Of a stretch of DNA of 64,000 nt, positions 47,264-58,350 are shown piece after piece. How positions within the stretch are numbered: position 1 is the first letter of the stretch; each line of letters starts with the position of its first letter. The notes beneath the pieces were generated by a model. The model saw only the letters and a program-made list of their open reading frames with translations. It was not told where the DNA came from and made no database searches. The translations under genes and the position numbers were made by a program. Origin of the DNA: Aquisphaera insulae (GTDB lineage: Bacteria > Planctomycetota > Planctomycetia > Isosphaerales > Isosphaeraceae); NCBI RefSeq assembly GCF_011064615.1, contig NZ_JAALJH010000020.1, positions 1 to 64,000 of the forward strand, in the 5' to 3' direction.

Positions 47264-48367
47264 ATGTTCCTCAAGACGTATCGAATCCGCAGCTACGAGA
47301 TGGGGCTCTACTTCCGGAATGGCGAGTTCCGCGGCCTGCTCGGCGAGGGGACGCACCGGCTGTTCGACCCGTTCGGCCGCGTCGAGGTCCAGGTCGTCAG
47401 TCAGCGGGCGCCGTTCCTCGTCCACGAGAAGCTCGACCTGATCGCGAAGCGGGCCGAGCTGAAGGGCCTGGCGCAGGTGCTCGACCTGGAGGACGGCCAG
47501 CGGGCGCTCGTCTGGGTGGACCGCCGGTTCGGGCGGATCTTGCCGCCGGGGCCGTATGTCTACTGGACGAACTTCCGCGAGGTCCGCGTCGAGGTCGTGA
47601 GCACGGACCGGCCGCGGTTCGAGCACGAGGACCTGCGGGCGATCCTGGCGAACCCGTCGGCGCGGGAGCAGCTCGAGATCGGCTCGGTGGGCCGCGGCTG
47701 CACCGGCGTGCTCTTCCTCGACGGCAAGTTCTCGGGGTTGATCGACCCGGGCCCGTGGGCCTTCTGGAAGGGATCGGCCGAGGTACGCGTCGTGGAGGTG
47801 GACCTCCGCGAGGCGACCATCGACGTCCCCGGCCAGGAGCTCATGAGCGCGGACAAGGTCACGCTCCGGATCAACGCCGTCGCCACCTACCGCGTGGTCG
47901 ACCCGCGGAAGGCCGTCTGCACGGCCGAAGACTACAAGCAGGCCCTCTACCGTGAGCTCCAGCTCGCCCTGCGATCGGTCGTCGGCGGCCGTGAGCTCGA
48001 CGTCCTGCTCGCGGACAAGGACGCCGTGGCCGCGGAGGCCGCGTCGCTCCTCGCGGGTCGGCTGGCGGCCCTCGGCCTGGAGATCCAGGGCCTGGGCATC
48101 CGCGACGTGATCCTCCCGGGCGACATGAAGGACCTCATGAATCGGGTGATCGAGGCCCGCAAGGCCGCCGAGGCCAACCTCATCACCCGCCGCGAGGAGA
48201 CCGCCGCGCTCCGCAGCCAGGCCAACACCGCCAAGCTCCTGGCCGACAACCCGACCTTGATGCGGCTCCGCGAGCTCGAGGTCCTGGAGAAGGTCATCGC
48301 CGGCGGCAAGCTCAACGTCATCCTCGGGGAGAAGGGGCTGGCCGACCGGGTGGTGAACCTGTTGTAA
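47264..48367 (+). CDS. SPFH/band-7 domain protein (slipin-like)
   Basis: A 367-residue protein. It starts MFLKTYRIRSYEMGLYFRNGEF, lacking a clear membrane anchor. A central SPFH domain includes TIDVPGQELMSADKVTLRINAVATYRVVDPRKAV and LRSVVGGRELDVLLADKD, then ALGLEIQGLGIRDVILPGDMKDLMNRVIEARKAAEANLITRREETAALRSQANTAKLL, the C-terminal helical part of slipins. An extra SPFH-like N-terminal portion precedes it. These proteins scaffold membrane microdomains or protease complexes. GGGAGG about eight bases upstream supports the ATG. The partner NfeD gene is absent. Confidence 0.87.
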   Translation: MFLKTYRIRSYEMGLYFRNGEFRGLLGEGTHRLFDPFGRVEVQVVSQRAPFLVHEKLDLIAKRAELKGLAQVLDLEDGQRALVWVDRRFGRILPPGPYVYWTNFREVRVEVVSTDRPRFEHEDLRAILANPSAREQLEIGSVGRGCTGVLFLDGKFSGLIDPGPWAFWKGSAEVRVVEVDLREATIDVPGQELMSADKVTLRINAVATYRVVDPRKAVCTAEDYKQALYRELQLALRSVVGGRELDVLLADKDAVAAEAASLLAGRLAALGLEIQGLGIRDVILPGDMKDLMNRVIEARKAAEANLITRREETAALRSQANTAKLLADNPTLMRLRELEVLEKVIAGGKLNVILGEKGLADRVVNLL

Positions 48368-48377
48368 ACGAACGGAC

Positions 48378-48562
48378 TAACCACAGAGGCACAGAGAAGA
48401 GGGGAAAGGGAAAGGGGAAGGGATGGGGAAACTCATAAGACTTCCTGAATCTATTTGGGGCGTTCGGCGTGGCGACAACGCACCCTTGCAGGCCGTTCCT
48501 TTCCTTCCCTCTAGGATCCTTCCCTTTCCCGACTTCTCTGTGCCTCTGTGCCTCTGTGGTTA
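48378..48562. repeat. palindromic intergenic element of the CCACAGAG(GC)ACAGAG type
   Basis: The left end TAACCACAGAGGCACAGAGA (48378-48397) and right end TGTGCCTCTGTGCCTCTGTG GTTA (to 48562) are inverted repeats; the right arm has one additional GCACAGAG unit. Purine-rich GGGGAAAGGGAAAGGGG on the left mirrors TTCCCTTTCCC on the right, so the whole 185 bp could fold back. The core (48425-48490) is AT-richer. The element contains no coding frame and resembles the one at 38862 in layout but not in sequence. Confidence 0.75.
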
Positions 48563-49327
48563 GATCCGAATGTCTTCTCCCTGGCGGAGCACCCTGATGG
48601 CGCTGGAGGCGGCGTCGAAGTCGTCCGGCAGGTGCGTCAGCCGCATCTTCGCGCGGAGGGCTTCCGGCAGGGCGGCGAGCTTCTCGTAGGGTGTGTGCAT
48701 CCCGCCGTGGCCGGGCGTGGTCGCCTCGTGGATGATCAGGTCGCACGGGGAGAGCCAGTCGATGAGCGTCGGATCATAGGCCGTGTCGGCGCTGTAGCCG
48801 AGGGTCTTGCCGGCGGCCGAGATGCGGAAGGCCGTGGTCGGGACGCCGTGGAGCGTCCTGCGGCATTCGACCGAGAAGGGGCCGGATGGGACCGGCCTGG
48901 CCTCGTCGAGGTCGATCAGCTCGAAGAAGTCGCCGAGCTCGCGAGGCGGGGCGGAAGGCGAGGCGGCGCCGGTGGTGCCGGGGGCGTCCATGCCGGCGGC
49001 CAGTACGTCGTCCCAGAGGCGAATCGAGACGTCGGGATGCATCAGCAGCCTCGCCCGGCGGCCGACGGCCAGCTTCGTGAAGAAGCCGAAGTCCTCGAGC
49101 CCGCAGCAGTGGTCGGCGTGGAGGTGGCTGATCGCCGCGGCCTGGATCCGGTCCAGGTCGATCGGGCAGCCGGCCGCGGCCGTCCCCTCGCGGAGCATCT
49201 TGCGGACCGGGTGCGGACAGTCGATCAGCAGCCAGTCGTCGCCGCTGCCCAGCAGGTAGCACGAGGTGTAGTGGAAGGCGGAGAAGGCCTCGCCCACGCC
49301 CAGGGGGATCAACCGCACGCGGCTCAC
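48560..49327 (-). CDS. MBL-fold metallo-hydrolase (RNase Z-like group)
   Basis: A 255-residue metallo-beta-lactamase-fold protein. HLHADHCCGLEDFGFF carries the zinc-binding HxHxDH, LHGVPTTAFRI the third-site His, GYSADTAYDPTLIDW the bridging Asp, and IIHEATTPGHGGMHTPYEKL the last His pair region. The arrangement fits the RNase Z/phosphodiesterase-like branch, but a tRNA-processing role is not proven. Its stop codon TAA is supplied by the end of the neighbouring palindromic element. Confidence 0.85.
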   Translation of the reverse strand: MSRVRLIPLGVGEAFSAFHYTSCYLLGSGDDWLLIDCPHPVRKMLREGTAAAGCPIDLDRIQAAAISHLHADHCCGLEDFGFFTKLAVGRRARLLMHPDVSIRLWDDVLAAGMDAPGTTGAASPSAPPRELGDFFELIDLDEARPVPSGPFSVECRRTLHGVPTTAFRISAAGKTLGYSADTAYDPTLIDWLSPCDLIIHEATTPGHGGMHTPYEKLAALPEALRAKMRLTHLPDDFDAASSAIRVLRQGEDIRI

Positions 49328-49366
49328 GGGGAGGCCTCCAGGTTGTCGTCGGATCGGACCTACACC

Positions 49367-50170
49367 TCAGCCGGCTCCGCCCACGGCGTCGACCTTCTCC
49401 TTCATGCGGAGGGTGGCTCCGAAGTAGTCGCGGTTGAGGCGGGCGATGTGCTCGAGCTTGATCTGCTTGGGGCAGACGGCCTCGCACTCGCCGTGGTTGG
49501 TGCAGGAGCCGAAGCCCTCGAAGTCCATCTGGTCGATCATCGCGGTGGCCCGGCTGTACTTCTCCGGCGCGCCCTGGGGCAGCGCGTTGAGGTGGCCGAC
49601 CTTGGCGGAGACGAACAGCATGGCCGAGGCGTTCGGGCAGGCGGCCACGCAGGCGCCGCAGCCGATGCAGGCGGCGGCGTCCATGGAGCGCTCGGCGTCC
49701 GGCTTGGGGACGGGCATGTCGTTGGCCTCCGGCGCGTTGCCGGTCCGGACCGAGACGAAGCCCCCCGCGGCGATGATCCGGTCGAAGGCCGAGCGGTCGA
49801 CCATCAGGTCCTTGATCACGGGGAAGGCCCCGGACCGCCACGGCTCGACGGTGAGCACGTCGCCGTCCTTGAAGCTCCGCATGTGGAGCTGGCACGTCGT
49901 GGTCGCCCGCCGCGGCCCGTGGGCGTCGCCGTTGATCACCACGCCGCACTGGCCGCAGATCCCCTCGCGGCAGTCGTGGTCGAAGGCGATCGGCTCCTTG
50001 TTGTCCAGGATCAGGGCCTCGTTGACCACGTCGAGCATCTCGAGGAACGACATGTCCGTGCTGATGCCGGGCGCCTTGTAGGTCTCGAATCGCCCGGCGG
50101 ACTTGCGGTCCTTCTGGCGCCAGACGTTGAGCGTCAGGTTGATCTTCCTCTCCTCGCCACTCCCGCCCAT
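49367..50170 (-). CDS. sdhB: succinate dehydrogenase/fumarate reductase iron-sulfur subunit
   Basis: A 267-residue protein with [2Fe-2S] cluster ligands in [16 protein letters not shown], and [4Fe-4S]/[3Fe-4S] ligands in [13 protein letters not shown] and [15 protein letters not shown]. It passes electrons from the flavoprotein to the membrane quinone site. Third gene of the sdhCAB order, 110 bases after sdhA; that gap contains a short GCGAT tandem repeat (about 50263-50282). The sequence resembles the Bacteroidetes/Chlorobi-type SdhB with a single-chain cytochrome b. Confidence 0.95.
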   Translation of the reverse strand: MGGSGEERKINLTLNVWRQKDRKSAGRFETYKAPGISTDMSFLEMLDVVNEALILDNKEPIAFDHDCREGICGQCGVVINGDAHGPRRATTTCQLHMRSFKDGDVLTVEPWRSGAFPVIKDLMVDRSAFDRIIAAGGFVSVRTGNAPEANDMPVPKPDAERSMDAAACIGCGACVAACPNASAMLFVSAKVGHLNALPQGAPEKYSRATAMIDQMDFEGFGSCTNHGECEAVCPKQIKLEHIARLNRDYFGATLRMKEKVDAVGGAG

Positions 50171-50280
50171 GGTTCGCTCTCTCCGCGTGAAATATGTCGA
50201 TCGGTGCGCCCGGGGCCCGCCGCGATGGTGCCGTGAGGACGGCGGCGGCCCGCCGGGGCTCGCGATGCGATGCGATGCGA

Positions 50281-52194
<1,914 letters not shown>

Positions 52195-52232
52195 GGGAGG
52201 CTCCAATCTTGGCTTATCTTCTCTTCTCTGGC

Positions 52233-52934
52233 TTACTTGACGACCCGGGCGAGGACGGCCAGCGGGACGGCGATGAATCCCAGCGTCACCAGCACGGTGA
52301 ACACGGTGGCGACCCGCCGCCCCAGGGACTTGTTCTTGTCCTCGGGCAGGCCCAGCGTCTGGAAGAGGCTCCAGACCCCGTGCCAGAGGTGGAACGCCAG
52401 CATGACCATCGCCAGGATGTAGATGACGCCGACGATCCCCGAGAGCCCGGTCACGACGTTGTGATAGACGTCCCCTTCCACGAAGTCCGGGTGGACCGGC
52501 TTGCCCACGGTCAGGTGGAGCAGGTGGAAGATGATGAAGGCCAGCAGCAGCGGGCCGGTGATCTTCATCGACCGCGAGGCGTAGCTGGCCTCGCGGTAGA
52601 CCCGCGACTGGTAGGCCTGCGGCCGGGCGATCTGGTTCTTCCGCGTCAGCGCGATGAAGGCGTAGATGTGCAGGCCGATGCAGGCCAGCAGGAAGGCCCG
52701 GACGGCCCAGAGGAGGGCGGGTTCCTTGTGCAGGAGGGCGCCGTAGGCGTTGATCGCCTCGGCCCCCGAGAAGACCTGGAGATTGCCCAGCATGTGGCCG
52801 AGCACGAACCCGGAGAGGACCACGCCGGACAGGGCCATGATCAGCTTCAGGCCGATGGAGGAGGTCAGCATCCTCGCCAGTCGGGTCCGTGGTGCCGGCC
52901 TCCGACTGGTCTGGATCGGGGCGACCGCGCTCAT
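52233..52934 (-). CDS. sdhC: succinate dehydrogenase cytochrome b subunit
   Basis: A 233-residue membrane protein with five hydrophobic helices: [89 protein letters not shown] and [20 protein letters not shown]. Histidines in [22 protein letters not shown] and AFHLWHG are likely haem ligands. This single-chain five-helix layout is the B-type (two-haem) cytochrome as in Bacteroidetes and Wolinella-like enzymes, so no sdhD is expected. First gene of sdhCAB. Confidence 0.93.
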   Translation of the reverse strand: MSAVAPIQTSRRPAPRTRLARMLTSSIGLKLIMALSGVVLSGFVLGHMLGNLQVFSGAEAINAYGALLHKEPALLWAVRAFLLACIGLHIYAFIALTRKNQIARPQAYQSRVYREASYASRSMKITGPLLLAFIIFHLLHLTVGKPVHPDFVEGDVYHNVVTGLSGIVGVIYILAMVMLAFHLWHGVWSLFQTLGLPEDKNKSLGRRVATVFTVLVTLGFIAVPLAVLARVVK

Positions 52935-53234
52935 GGTAATATTGTTCCTATCTCTTCTATGTCGATGTTTCGACGATGACGAAACCCCCGGCCCGGGCGG
53001 ATCGGGCGTCGAGGGAGGGGGGCCCGGATGGGCGCACCGCGAGCCGCCCTCCGCGCCGCGCCATACCGCGCCGCGCCGTCTTCGCGCGGCGGATGGGAGG
53101 GGGCCATCTCTCCAGATCATTCTAGGGGCACGCGGGGGCCCATACAACCGGGTGCCGGGGAAGGCGGGACTCTTGCAGCCGCGGGCCGCGGACGAGTCCT
53201 TGCCCATTCGCCCGGGGGCCGATAGGCTGCATTC
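52935..53234. other. intergenic region upstream of sdhC, nothing recognised
   Basis: Three hundred bases between divergent sdhC and a small orphan gene. A sdhC promoter is expected but no convincing hexamers were found. Confidence 0.4.
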
Positions 53235-53477
53235 ATGAGAGTCGACGAGTTGAAAGCGGCTGTTCGAAGACTCCCGGCCGAGGGACTTCCCGATCGTTTC
53301 TTCACCGCAACCCAACGGGACCGATTGCGCGAGCTGATGGACGGGAAGGAAGTCGCCGCGAATGCAGGCCCGTCGCTGACCGAAGAGGAGCATGCCGAGC
53401 TGTCTCTGCTGATCGACGCCGAGGTCCACGCCGCGACGGCGCGGGCCGACTCGCTCCTGCGAGAACTCTCGCCATGA
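53235..53477 (+). CDS. small orphan protein
   Basis: An 80-residue helical protein (MRVDELKAAVRRLPAEGLPDRFF ... LTEEEHAELSLLIDAEVHAATARADSLLREL). The C-terminal segment resembles short helical antitoxin-like proteins, but no family is recognised and no toxin follows on the same strand. G/C third positions support coding. Its 3' end nearly meets that of the next gene on the other strand. Confidence 0.55.
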   Translation: MRVDELKAAVRRLPAEGLPDRFFTATQRDRLRELMDGKEVAANAGPSLTEEEHAELSLLIDAEVHAATARADSLLRELSP

Positions 53478-53486
53478 ACCGGTATG

Positions 53487-53951
53487 TCAGGCGATACCGT
53501 CAGGCTCGGAAGTATGCTCGGCAAGGAATCGTACGACCTCATCCCTCAGGCTTTCCGCCGTGCCGTAATAGTCGAGGCACTCATACTCGTCGCTGAAGTT
53601 CGACGCCGCCCGCCGCTCGACTTCTGGGATGGTCGCCTCAATCGAGAAGATCCACAGAGAATTGACGACGAAATCGAGAGCCAGGTCATGGGCGACCAGG
53701 CGTGCCCGGAGGATGCCCAGGACGCGATGAGCTGCCGCCGTGAGGTTGGCCGGACCCGGGACTCGCTTAAGGAGGCGGGCCAATTCGTCCGAGGGTTGTC
53801 TCGTCGAGGTCGCAATGTCGATGACCTCGATCGGTGGATTCGCCATTTCGGCAATCGCTCGATCGGCCCATGAGATGACCTCGACGGGCTGAACGAGGCC
53901 CATCATCAGCCCCAGACAGAGGGATTCGGCCTCTTCTCGCAATGGTGGCAT
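53487..53951 (-). CDS. conserved-looking hypothetical protein
   Basis: A 154-residue protein beginning MPPLREEAESLCLGLMMGLV. It is mostly helical with acidic patches (NFSDEYECLDYYGTAESLRDEVVRFLAEH). No motif identifies a function and no signal or membrane segment is present. Upstream extensions of the frame look non-coding. No clear ribosome binding site. Confidence 0.55.
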   Translation of the reverse strand: MPPLREEAESLCLGLMMGLVQPVEVISWADRAIAEMANPPIEVIDIATSTRQPSDELARLLKRVPGPANLTAAAHRVLGILRARLVAHDLALDFVVNSLWIFSIEATIPEVERRAASNFSDEYECLDYYGTAESLRDEVVRFLAEHTSEPDGIA

Positions 53952-54173
53952 GATTCGAATAATTCTTGTGTCGCGGCTGCAAGAACGGTTGGGCAAGTCT
54001 CGCGTCGCCAGGTCACCCTTGGGTCTTCGTCTTCGGTGACCCTGGGGATCACATACTCCGAGTGCCGCGTTGGACCCGCCGCCCACCACGGCCACCCGGA
54101 GAGTCTGCGAGGGCGCAAGGAGTCTCAACATCCACCTTGGCCGTTCCGGACCATCCCTCGTCGTTCGGGCCCT

Positions 54174-54518
54174 CTACCCGTCGCAGTCCCTGTCCCACAT
54201 CTCATCGGCCATGGCCTCGCACGGTGGCTTCGTGGCGGCAAACTTGCGTCGATACCAGGACGCGATCGCCCACCCGCCGAAGATCCCCGCGTAAGATCCG
54301 GCGAGGAAGACGACGCTGAGGATTCCCCTGCCGCGAGGTGTCAGGATCGTCTCGCCCCCCTTCCCCTGAAACCAGAGCACCCCCGGCGGGCCGATGCGGG
54401 CACACGAGTAGAGAAAACCCAGGATCGGGCCGGCCCACAGTCCGAGAATCGCGCCCCAGGCTGTTTCCTCCGGCGGAGACTTCGAGCAAATCCAACGGAG
54501 GATCCGGGATCTGGCCAT
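54174..54518 (-). CDS. small two-pass membrane protein
   Basis: A 114-residue protein with hydrophobic segments at about residues 19-38 (WGAILGLWAGPILGFLYSC) and 66-86 (ILSVVFLAGSYAGIFGGWAI) and a charged C-terminus. Composition and G/C third positions support coding. Function unknown. Confidence 0.5.
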   Translation of the reverse strand: MARSRILRWICSKSPPEETAWGAILGLWAGPILGFLYSCARIGPPGVLWFQGKGGETILTPRGRGILSVVFLAGSYAGIFGGWAIASWYRRKFAATKPPCEAMADEMWDRDCDG

Positions 54519-54657
54519 CGGCGGCCTGCCGATCGTGCTGGAGGGACCGAGCGATCCGTCACCGCACCATCCCCATCATACCCCATGCGATGTGGTACGA
54601 TGAAGGAGGCGAGAGGATGCACCTGAGATGGCGGCACAGATCGCGACGGAGGAAGGT

Positions 54658-54921
54658 ATGAGCGTCATCTTCGAGATCCCCGAAGACATTGAGCGGCTGC
54701 TCCGCGCCAAGGGCCTGGACATCGCCGGCGACGCGAAGGTGAGCTTTCTCGTCCGGCTCTATCGCGAGGGGAAGATCCCTCAGGCTCGTCTCAGCCAGGC
54801 CCTGGACCTGGACCGATATGAGACCGACGACCTGCTCAGGCGTCACGGGATCGAATACGGGCAGACGCTCCAGGAGTTTCACGACGAGGTGGAAGCCCTG
54901 CGGGACGCTCGGGCATCATGA
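54658..54921 (+). CDS. UPF0175-family antitoxin-like protein
   Basis: An 87-residue protein beginning MSVIFEIPEDIERLLRAKG and containing KVSFLVRLYREGKIPQARLSQALDLDRYETDDLLRRHGIEYG, the helix-turn-helix-like core of the UPF0175 family (PF03683). In many genomes this family is the antitoxin partner of a PIN-domain (DUF3368) toxin, overlapping by a few bases. GGAGGAAGG directly precedes the ATG. The following toxin gene overlaps by ATGA but is truncated after 20 codons, so this antitoxin may be orphaned. Confidence 0.8.
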   Translation: MSVIFEIPEDIERLLRAKGLDIAGDAKVSFLVRLYREGKIPQARLSQALDLDRYETDDLLRRHGIEYGQTLQEFHDEVEALRDARAS

Positions 54922-54980
54922 TCGTTGTCGCGGATCCCGGCCCCCTCATCTACCTTCAGCTCGTGGGCGTGATCGAATGA
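54918..54980 (+). pseudogene. truncated PIN-domain (DUF3368-like) toxin
   Basis: The ATG overlaps the antitoxin stop as ATGA. The 20 codons read MIVVADPGPLIYLQLVGVIE, the typical start of VapC-like PIN toxins (normally MIVVADTGPL), then TGA. The first catalytic Asp is present but the rest of the domain is missing; downstream DNA shows no continuation in any frame. A Pro replaces the usual Thr or Ser after the Asp. Confidence 0.7.
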
Positions 54981-55136
54981 AACGTCGCGATGGCGAGCGG
55001 AAGCGAGCGCTGGATCGCTGATCGACGCGCAGGGAAGTTGAGTCGTTGAGCTGCGTTGCTTCCCGCGGCTGTGCCTTCATTCCACCTGACGCGACCTGCC
55101 GGCGACTGCCCCAGGCAGGTTTGCGGGATCGCGATG

Positions 55137-55364
55137 TCAGGCGCCCTGGCGGCTGGCGGTCGCGGCGGCCTCGTCGTTGCGGCGGAACTGCCATACCGCT
55201 TCGAGCAACTCGTCATCATCGGCATCCCAGAGGCCGCGCCCGTGGAGATCCGAGCACAGCTCCCCGACCGCGGCCAGGAGCTGGCCGGCACGCATCTCGG
55301 GGATGATCTCGTTCAGTCCCTGGAGGGCGGCGAAGACCTCCGCCCGGGTCTCGCTGGCGTTCAC
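55137..55364 (-). CDS. small acidic orphan protein
   Basis: A 75-residue protein with a GTG start (MNASETRAEVFAALQGLNEIIPEM) preceded by AAGGA six bases away. It is helical and acidic (ELCSDLHGRGLWDADDDELLEAVWQFRRND). Its start overlaps the stop of the upstream small gene (TTGTGA), indicating translational coupling. No recognised family. Confidence 0.55.
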   Translation of the reverse strand: MNASETRAEVFAALQGLNEIIPEMRAGQLLAAVGELCSDLHGRGLWDADDDELLEAVWQFRRNDEAAATASRQGA

Positions 55365-55534
55365 AACCGATCCTTCACGCAAGGGGAACTGAACCGACTC
55401 CGGCGATACTGGCCGATGACCACGATCGGCACCGTCAGGCCGGGCGATAGCTTGGCGATTCGCGTGGCGTGGGTGACTCCATCGGTGGTCTCGAGGATAC
55501 CGTCCGGATCCTCGTAGACGAGGATCGGAGGCAT
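55361..55534 (-). CDS. small gene coupled to the next, N-terminus probably degraded
   Basis: From an internal ATG the frame reads MPPILVYEDPDGILETTDGV then THATRIAKLSPGLTVPIVVIG, 57 residues. In-frame codons upstream to about 55640 (including SGADPWKLHQQIRRHGASTTG) look equally coding, but a TAA near 55650 leaves no start codon there. So either the start is a rare CTG or the 5' end has been lost. It overlaps the downstream gene by four bases. Function unknown. Confidence 0.45.
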   Translation of the reverse strand: MPPILVYEDPDGILETTDGVTHATRIAKLSPGLTVPIVVIGQYRRSRFSSPCVKDRL

Positions 55535-55664
55535 GCCGGTCGTCGATGCCCCGTGCCGCCGGATCTGCTGGTGCAGCTTCCACGGATCGGCACCGCTGGC
55601 CCGACTCGGCGGGAGCCGCAGTTTACCCGGGAGGACCGGCGCTTACAGGGTCCGGCGACAAATC

Positions 55665-56192
55665 TCACGGCGTGCCCCGCGGCCGATCGGGCAGCCCGAG
55701 CTGCTTCAGGAACTCCGGCGTGGGGGACGTGGCCCGCGACTCGTCCGGGATTCGAACCTCCGCCGTCCCTCCGCCCGCGATGTATCTCATGGCGGACGGC
55801 CCCCGGAGATCGTCGGGCCCAAGCCACCACAGCTCCCACGTCCCGTCCGAGCGTTGCGCCACGGCGCCGTACCGCCCGGCGAGCGGCCACTGCACGTGGC
55901 CGAACCGCTGACCTGATGGGGGGTTGCGATACCAGTTCTGACCGAGCTGAGAGGACTCCGTCCAGGCCAGCAGCTTGTCGAAGTACCAGTTGAATGCCCT
56001 CGGCCCGTCCGGACCATCCGCGATGAGGTAGATCTGGCGAAGTCCCGGCGGGACATTCCGCACGGTGACATCGACCCAGTCCGATGGCGCGACGAGCTCT
56101 CGGGCGCCATGAACCAGGGCGAGGACAACCGCCGCGACGGCCACCAGGGCCATCATCTGTCGCACGGTCAGGCGGATGCGGGGCAATCTCAT
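55665..56192 (-). CDS. hypothetical protein with N-terminal membrane anchor
   Basis: A 175-residue protein starting MRLPRIRLTVRQMMALVAVAAVVLALVHG, an N-terminal anchor with the TVRxMM motif common to many small planctomycete proteins. The outside part is beta-rich with several Trp (NWYFDKLLAWTES, GTWELWWLGPDD). No function recognised. It precedes nothing obvious and lies 11 bases beyond the 3' end of cysA. Confidence 0.65.
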   Translation of the reverse strand: MRLPRIRLTVRQMMALVAVAAVVLALVHGARELVAPSDWVDVTVRNVPPGLRQIYLIADGPDGPRAFNWYFDKLLAWTESSQLGQNWYRNPPSGQRFGHVQWPLAGRYGAVAQRSDGTWELWWLGPDDLRGPSAMRYIAGGGTAEVRIPDESRATSPTPEFLKQLGLPDRPRGTP

Positions 56193-56203
56193 GGCCGATG
56201 CGC

Positions 56204-57301
56204 TTAGAGTGCCGCGTCGGTCCCGCCGCCGACCGGCTGGAAGGTCCGGGAGTGGGGGTCGAAGATGTTGGCGACGCGGGGGACGACGAAGACGGCGTCG
56301 CCGGCGTGGAGGTTGAGGCCGGCGAGGCGGTCGCTCGGCAGCTCGAGCTGGATGCCGTGCGAGTCGTCGATCGTCAGGTCGAGCCGCGCGGCGCCGCCCA
56401 AAGGCGTGACGCGGGTGACGACGGCCCGCCAGGCGGGGCGGCCGTTGCGCTCGCGGTGGATCTCCATGTCGTGGGGGCGGACATAAATCTGGGCGTCGGC
56501 CGCGGCCTCGGCCCCGGCCAGCAGGAGCGGGTCGCCCGCGGTGACGTCCCGAGGCGGATCATGCGGCGCGATCGTCCCCAAGGGCAGGATATTCACCTGG
56601 CCCAGGAACGAGGCCACGAACGGGCTGTTGGGCCGCTCGTAAAGCTCCTGGGGCGAGCCGGCCTGCTGCACGCGTCCCTCGTTGAGGACGACCAACTGGT
56701 CGGAGACCTCGAACGCCTCGCGCTGGTCGTGGGTGACGAAGAGGCTCGTGACGTGGACCTCGTCGTGGAGCTTCCGGAGCCAGGCCCGGAGCTCGTCGCG
56801 GACCTTGGCGTCGAGCGCGCCGAAGGGCTCGTCCAGGAGCAGCACCTTGGGCCGCGGCGCGAGCGCCCGCGCCAGGGCCACCCGCTGGCGCTGGCCGCCG
56901 GAAAGCTGCGACGGCAGCCGCCGGGAATAGCCGGTGAGCTGGACCAGCTCGAGCAGCTCGTCGACGCGGGCCTTGATGTCGGCCTTCGGCAGCTTGCGGA
57001 CCTTCAGGCCGAAGGCGATGTTGTCCCGCACGGTCATGTGGCGGAACAGGGCGTAGTGCTGGAAGACGAAGCCGACCCCGCGCTCCTGCACGGGCATCCT
57101 GGTGGCGTCCTCTCCGGTCAGGACCACGTGACCGGTGTCCGCCGTCTCCAGCCCCGCGATCATCCGCAGGATCGTGCTCTTGCCGGAGCCGGAGGGGCCC
57201 AGGAGCGCCACGAGCTGCCCGGCGGGCACCTCGAACGAGACGTCCTTCACGGCCTGGAACGCGCCGTAGCGCTTGGACAGGTTGCGGACCTCGATGGCCA
57301 C
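56204..57301 (-). CDS. cysA: sulfate/thiosulfate ABC transporter ATP-binding protein
   Basis: A 365-residue ATPase. GPSGSGKST is Walker [16 protein letters not shown] the signature, [12 protein letters not shown]alker B, and [14 protein letters not shown] the His switch. The C-terminal part (about 235-360) is a TOBE-like domain. The GTG start ([13 protein letters not shown]) has AAGGAG six bases upstream; an ATG overlapping the cysW stop would add 55 residues with no family similarity. It is the last gene of the sulfate importer operon. Confidence 0.93.
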   Translation of the reverse strand: MAIEVRNLSKRYGAFQAVKDVSFEVPAGQLVALLGPSGSGKSTILRMIAGLETADTGHVVLTGEDATRMPVQERGVGFVFQHYALFRHMTVRDNIAFGLKVRKLPKADIKARVDELLELVQLTGYSRRLPSQLSGGQRQRVALARALAPRPKVLLLDEPFGALDAKVRDELRAWLRKLHDEVHVTSLFVTHDQREAFEVSDQLVVLNEGRVQQAGSPQELYERPNSPFVASFLGQVNILPLGTIAPHDPPRDVTAGDPLLLAGAEAAADAQIYVRPHDMEIHRERNGRPAWRAVVTRVTPLGGAARLDLTIDDSHGIQLELPSDRLAGLNLHAGDAVFVVPRVANIFDPHSRTFQPVGGGTDAAL

Positions 57302-57462
57302 CGCGGTCTCCTTCTGGGATGTCGGCTCGTACGGGAGGATCGTGGAGGAGAAGCCGCGGGCGTCGCGGGGCTCCCAGGTCATTGTCGCCGGGCGTGAAAG
57401 GCCGTGCGGCGTCCGGGCGGAGGACCGTCCCCGGGTCCTGGCCTTGATCAGGTTCGAGCCGA

Positions 57463-58350
57463 TCATGAGCGATGCTCCTTGTCCTTGCCCCCCTCGAGGT
57501 GCTTGCGGACGTATTCCATGCCCACAAGGAGGACGAACGAGGCGGCCGCCAGGACGAGGCTGGCGGCGTAGGCCCCTTCGGGCCGGAAGCTCTCCACGCC
57601 CTGCTCGACGTAGAGCGTGGCCGTCTGGGTGTGGCCGATCACGTTGCCGGAGACCACGAGCACGGCGCCGAATTCGCCGAGCGACCGAGCGACCGTCAGG
57701 GTCACGCCATAGGCGACGCCCCAGCGGATCGACGGCAGCGTCACGCTCCAGAACGTCCGCCACCGCCCGGCGCCCAGCGTGTGGGCGGCCTGCTCGTATT
57801 CCTCGCCGAGCTCCCGGAGCACCGGGACGAGCTCGCGGACCACGAACGGGACGGTGACGAACATGGTCGCCAGGACCATGCCCGACACCGCGTAGACGAC
57901 CCTCACGCCGTGCGGCTCGAGCCACCGCCCGAACCAGCCGTCGGGGCCATACAGGAGGATCAGCATCAGGCCGGCGACGATCGGCGAGATCGCGAACGGC
58001 ATGTCGACCACGGAATCGGCCAGGGCCCGGCCCAGGAACCGCTGGCGGGTCAGCACCAGCGCGAAGGCCACGCCGAAGACCGTGTTGACCACGGTCGCGA
58101 TCGCCGTGATCCCGATCGTCATGCCGAAGGCCCGGCGAACCTCGGGCAAGGCCAGGGCGTCGAAGAACGGCCTGAGCCCGCCGAGGAAGACCTGGCGGGC
58201 CAGGGCGATCGTCGGCACCAGGATCAGGATCGCGAACCAGCCGAGGACCGCCGTCAGCAGGAGCCGCCGGCCCCAGGCCCCGCGCGCGACGGGCTTCGGC
58301 GGCGCCATCGCGGCTTCGCGGTGCAGCCCCAGGCCCAGGTCACTCGCCAT
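57463..58350 (-). CDS. cysW: sulfate ABC transporter permease
   Basis: A 295-residue permease with six predicted membrane helices. The cytoplasmic EAA loop is [48 protein letters not shown] is typical of CysW. It overlaps the end of cysT by 11 bases. Confidence 0.92.
   Translation of the reverse strand: MASDLGLGLHREAAMAPPKPVARGAWGRRLLLTAVLGWFAILILVPTIALARQVFLGGLRPFFDALALPEVRRAFGMTIGITAIATVVNTVFGVAFALVLTRQRFLGRALADSVVDMPFAISPIVAGLMLILLYGPDGWFGRWLEPHGVRVVYAVSGMVLATMFVTVPFVVRELVPVLRELGEEYEQAAHTLGAGRWRTFWSVTLPSIRWGVAYGVTLTVARSLGEFGAVLVVSGNVIGHTQTATLYVEQGVESFRPEGAYAASLVLAAASFVLLVGMEYVRKHLEGGKDKEHRS

Noticed and set aside
55435..55890. 151-residue minus-strand frame
   Set aside because: Arg/Gly/Ser-rich and overlapping two better-supported frames (anchor protein and small coupled gene).
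57302..57466. Extended cysA start overlapping the cysW stop
   Set aside because: The 55 added residues lack similarity to the family, while a strong AAGGAG sits before the GTG at 57301. The ATGA overlap remains a weaker alternative.
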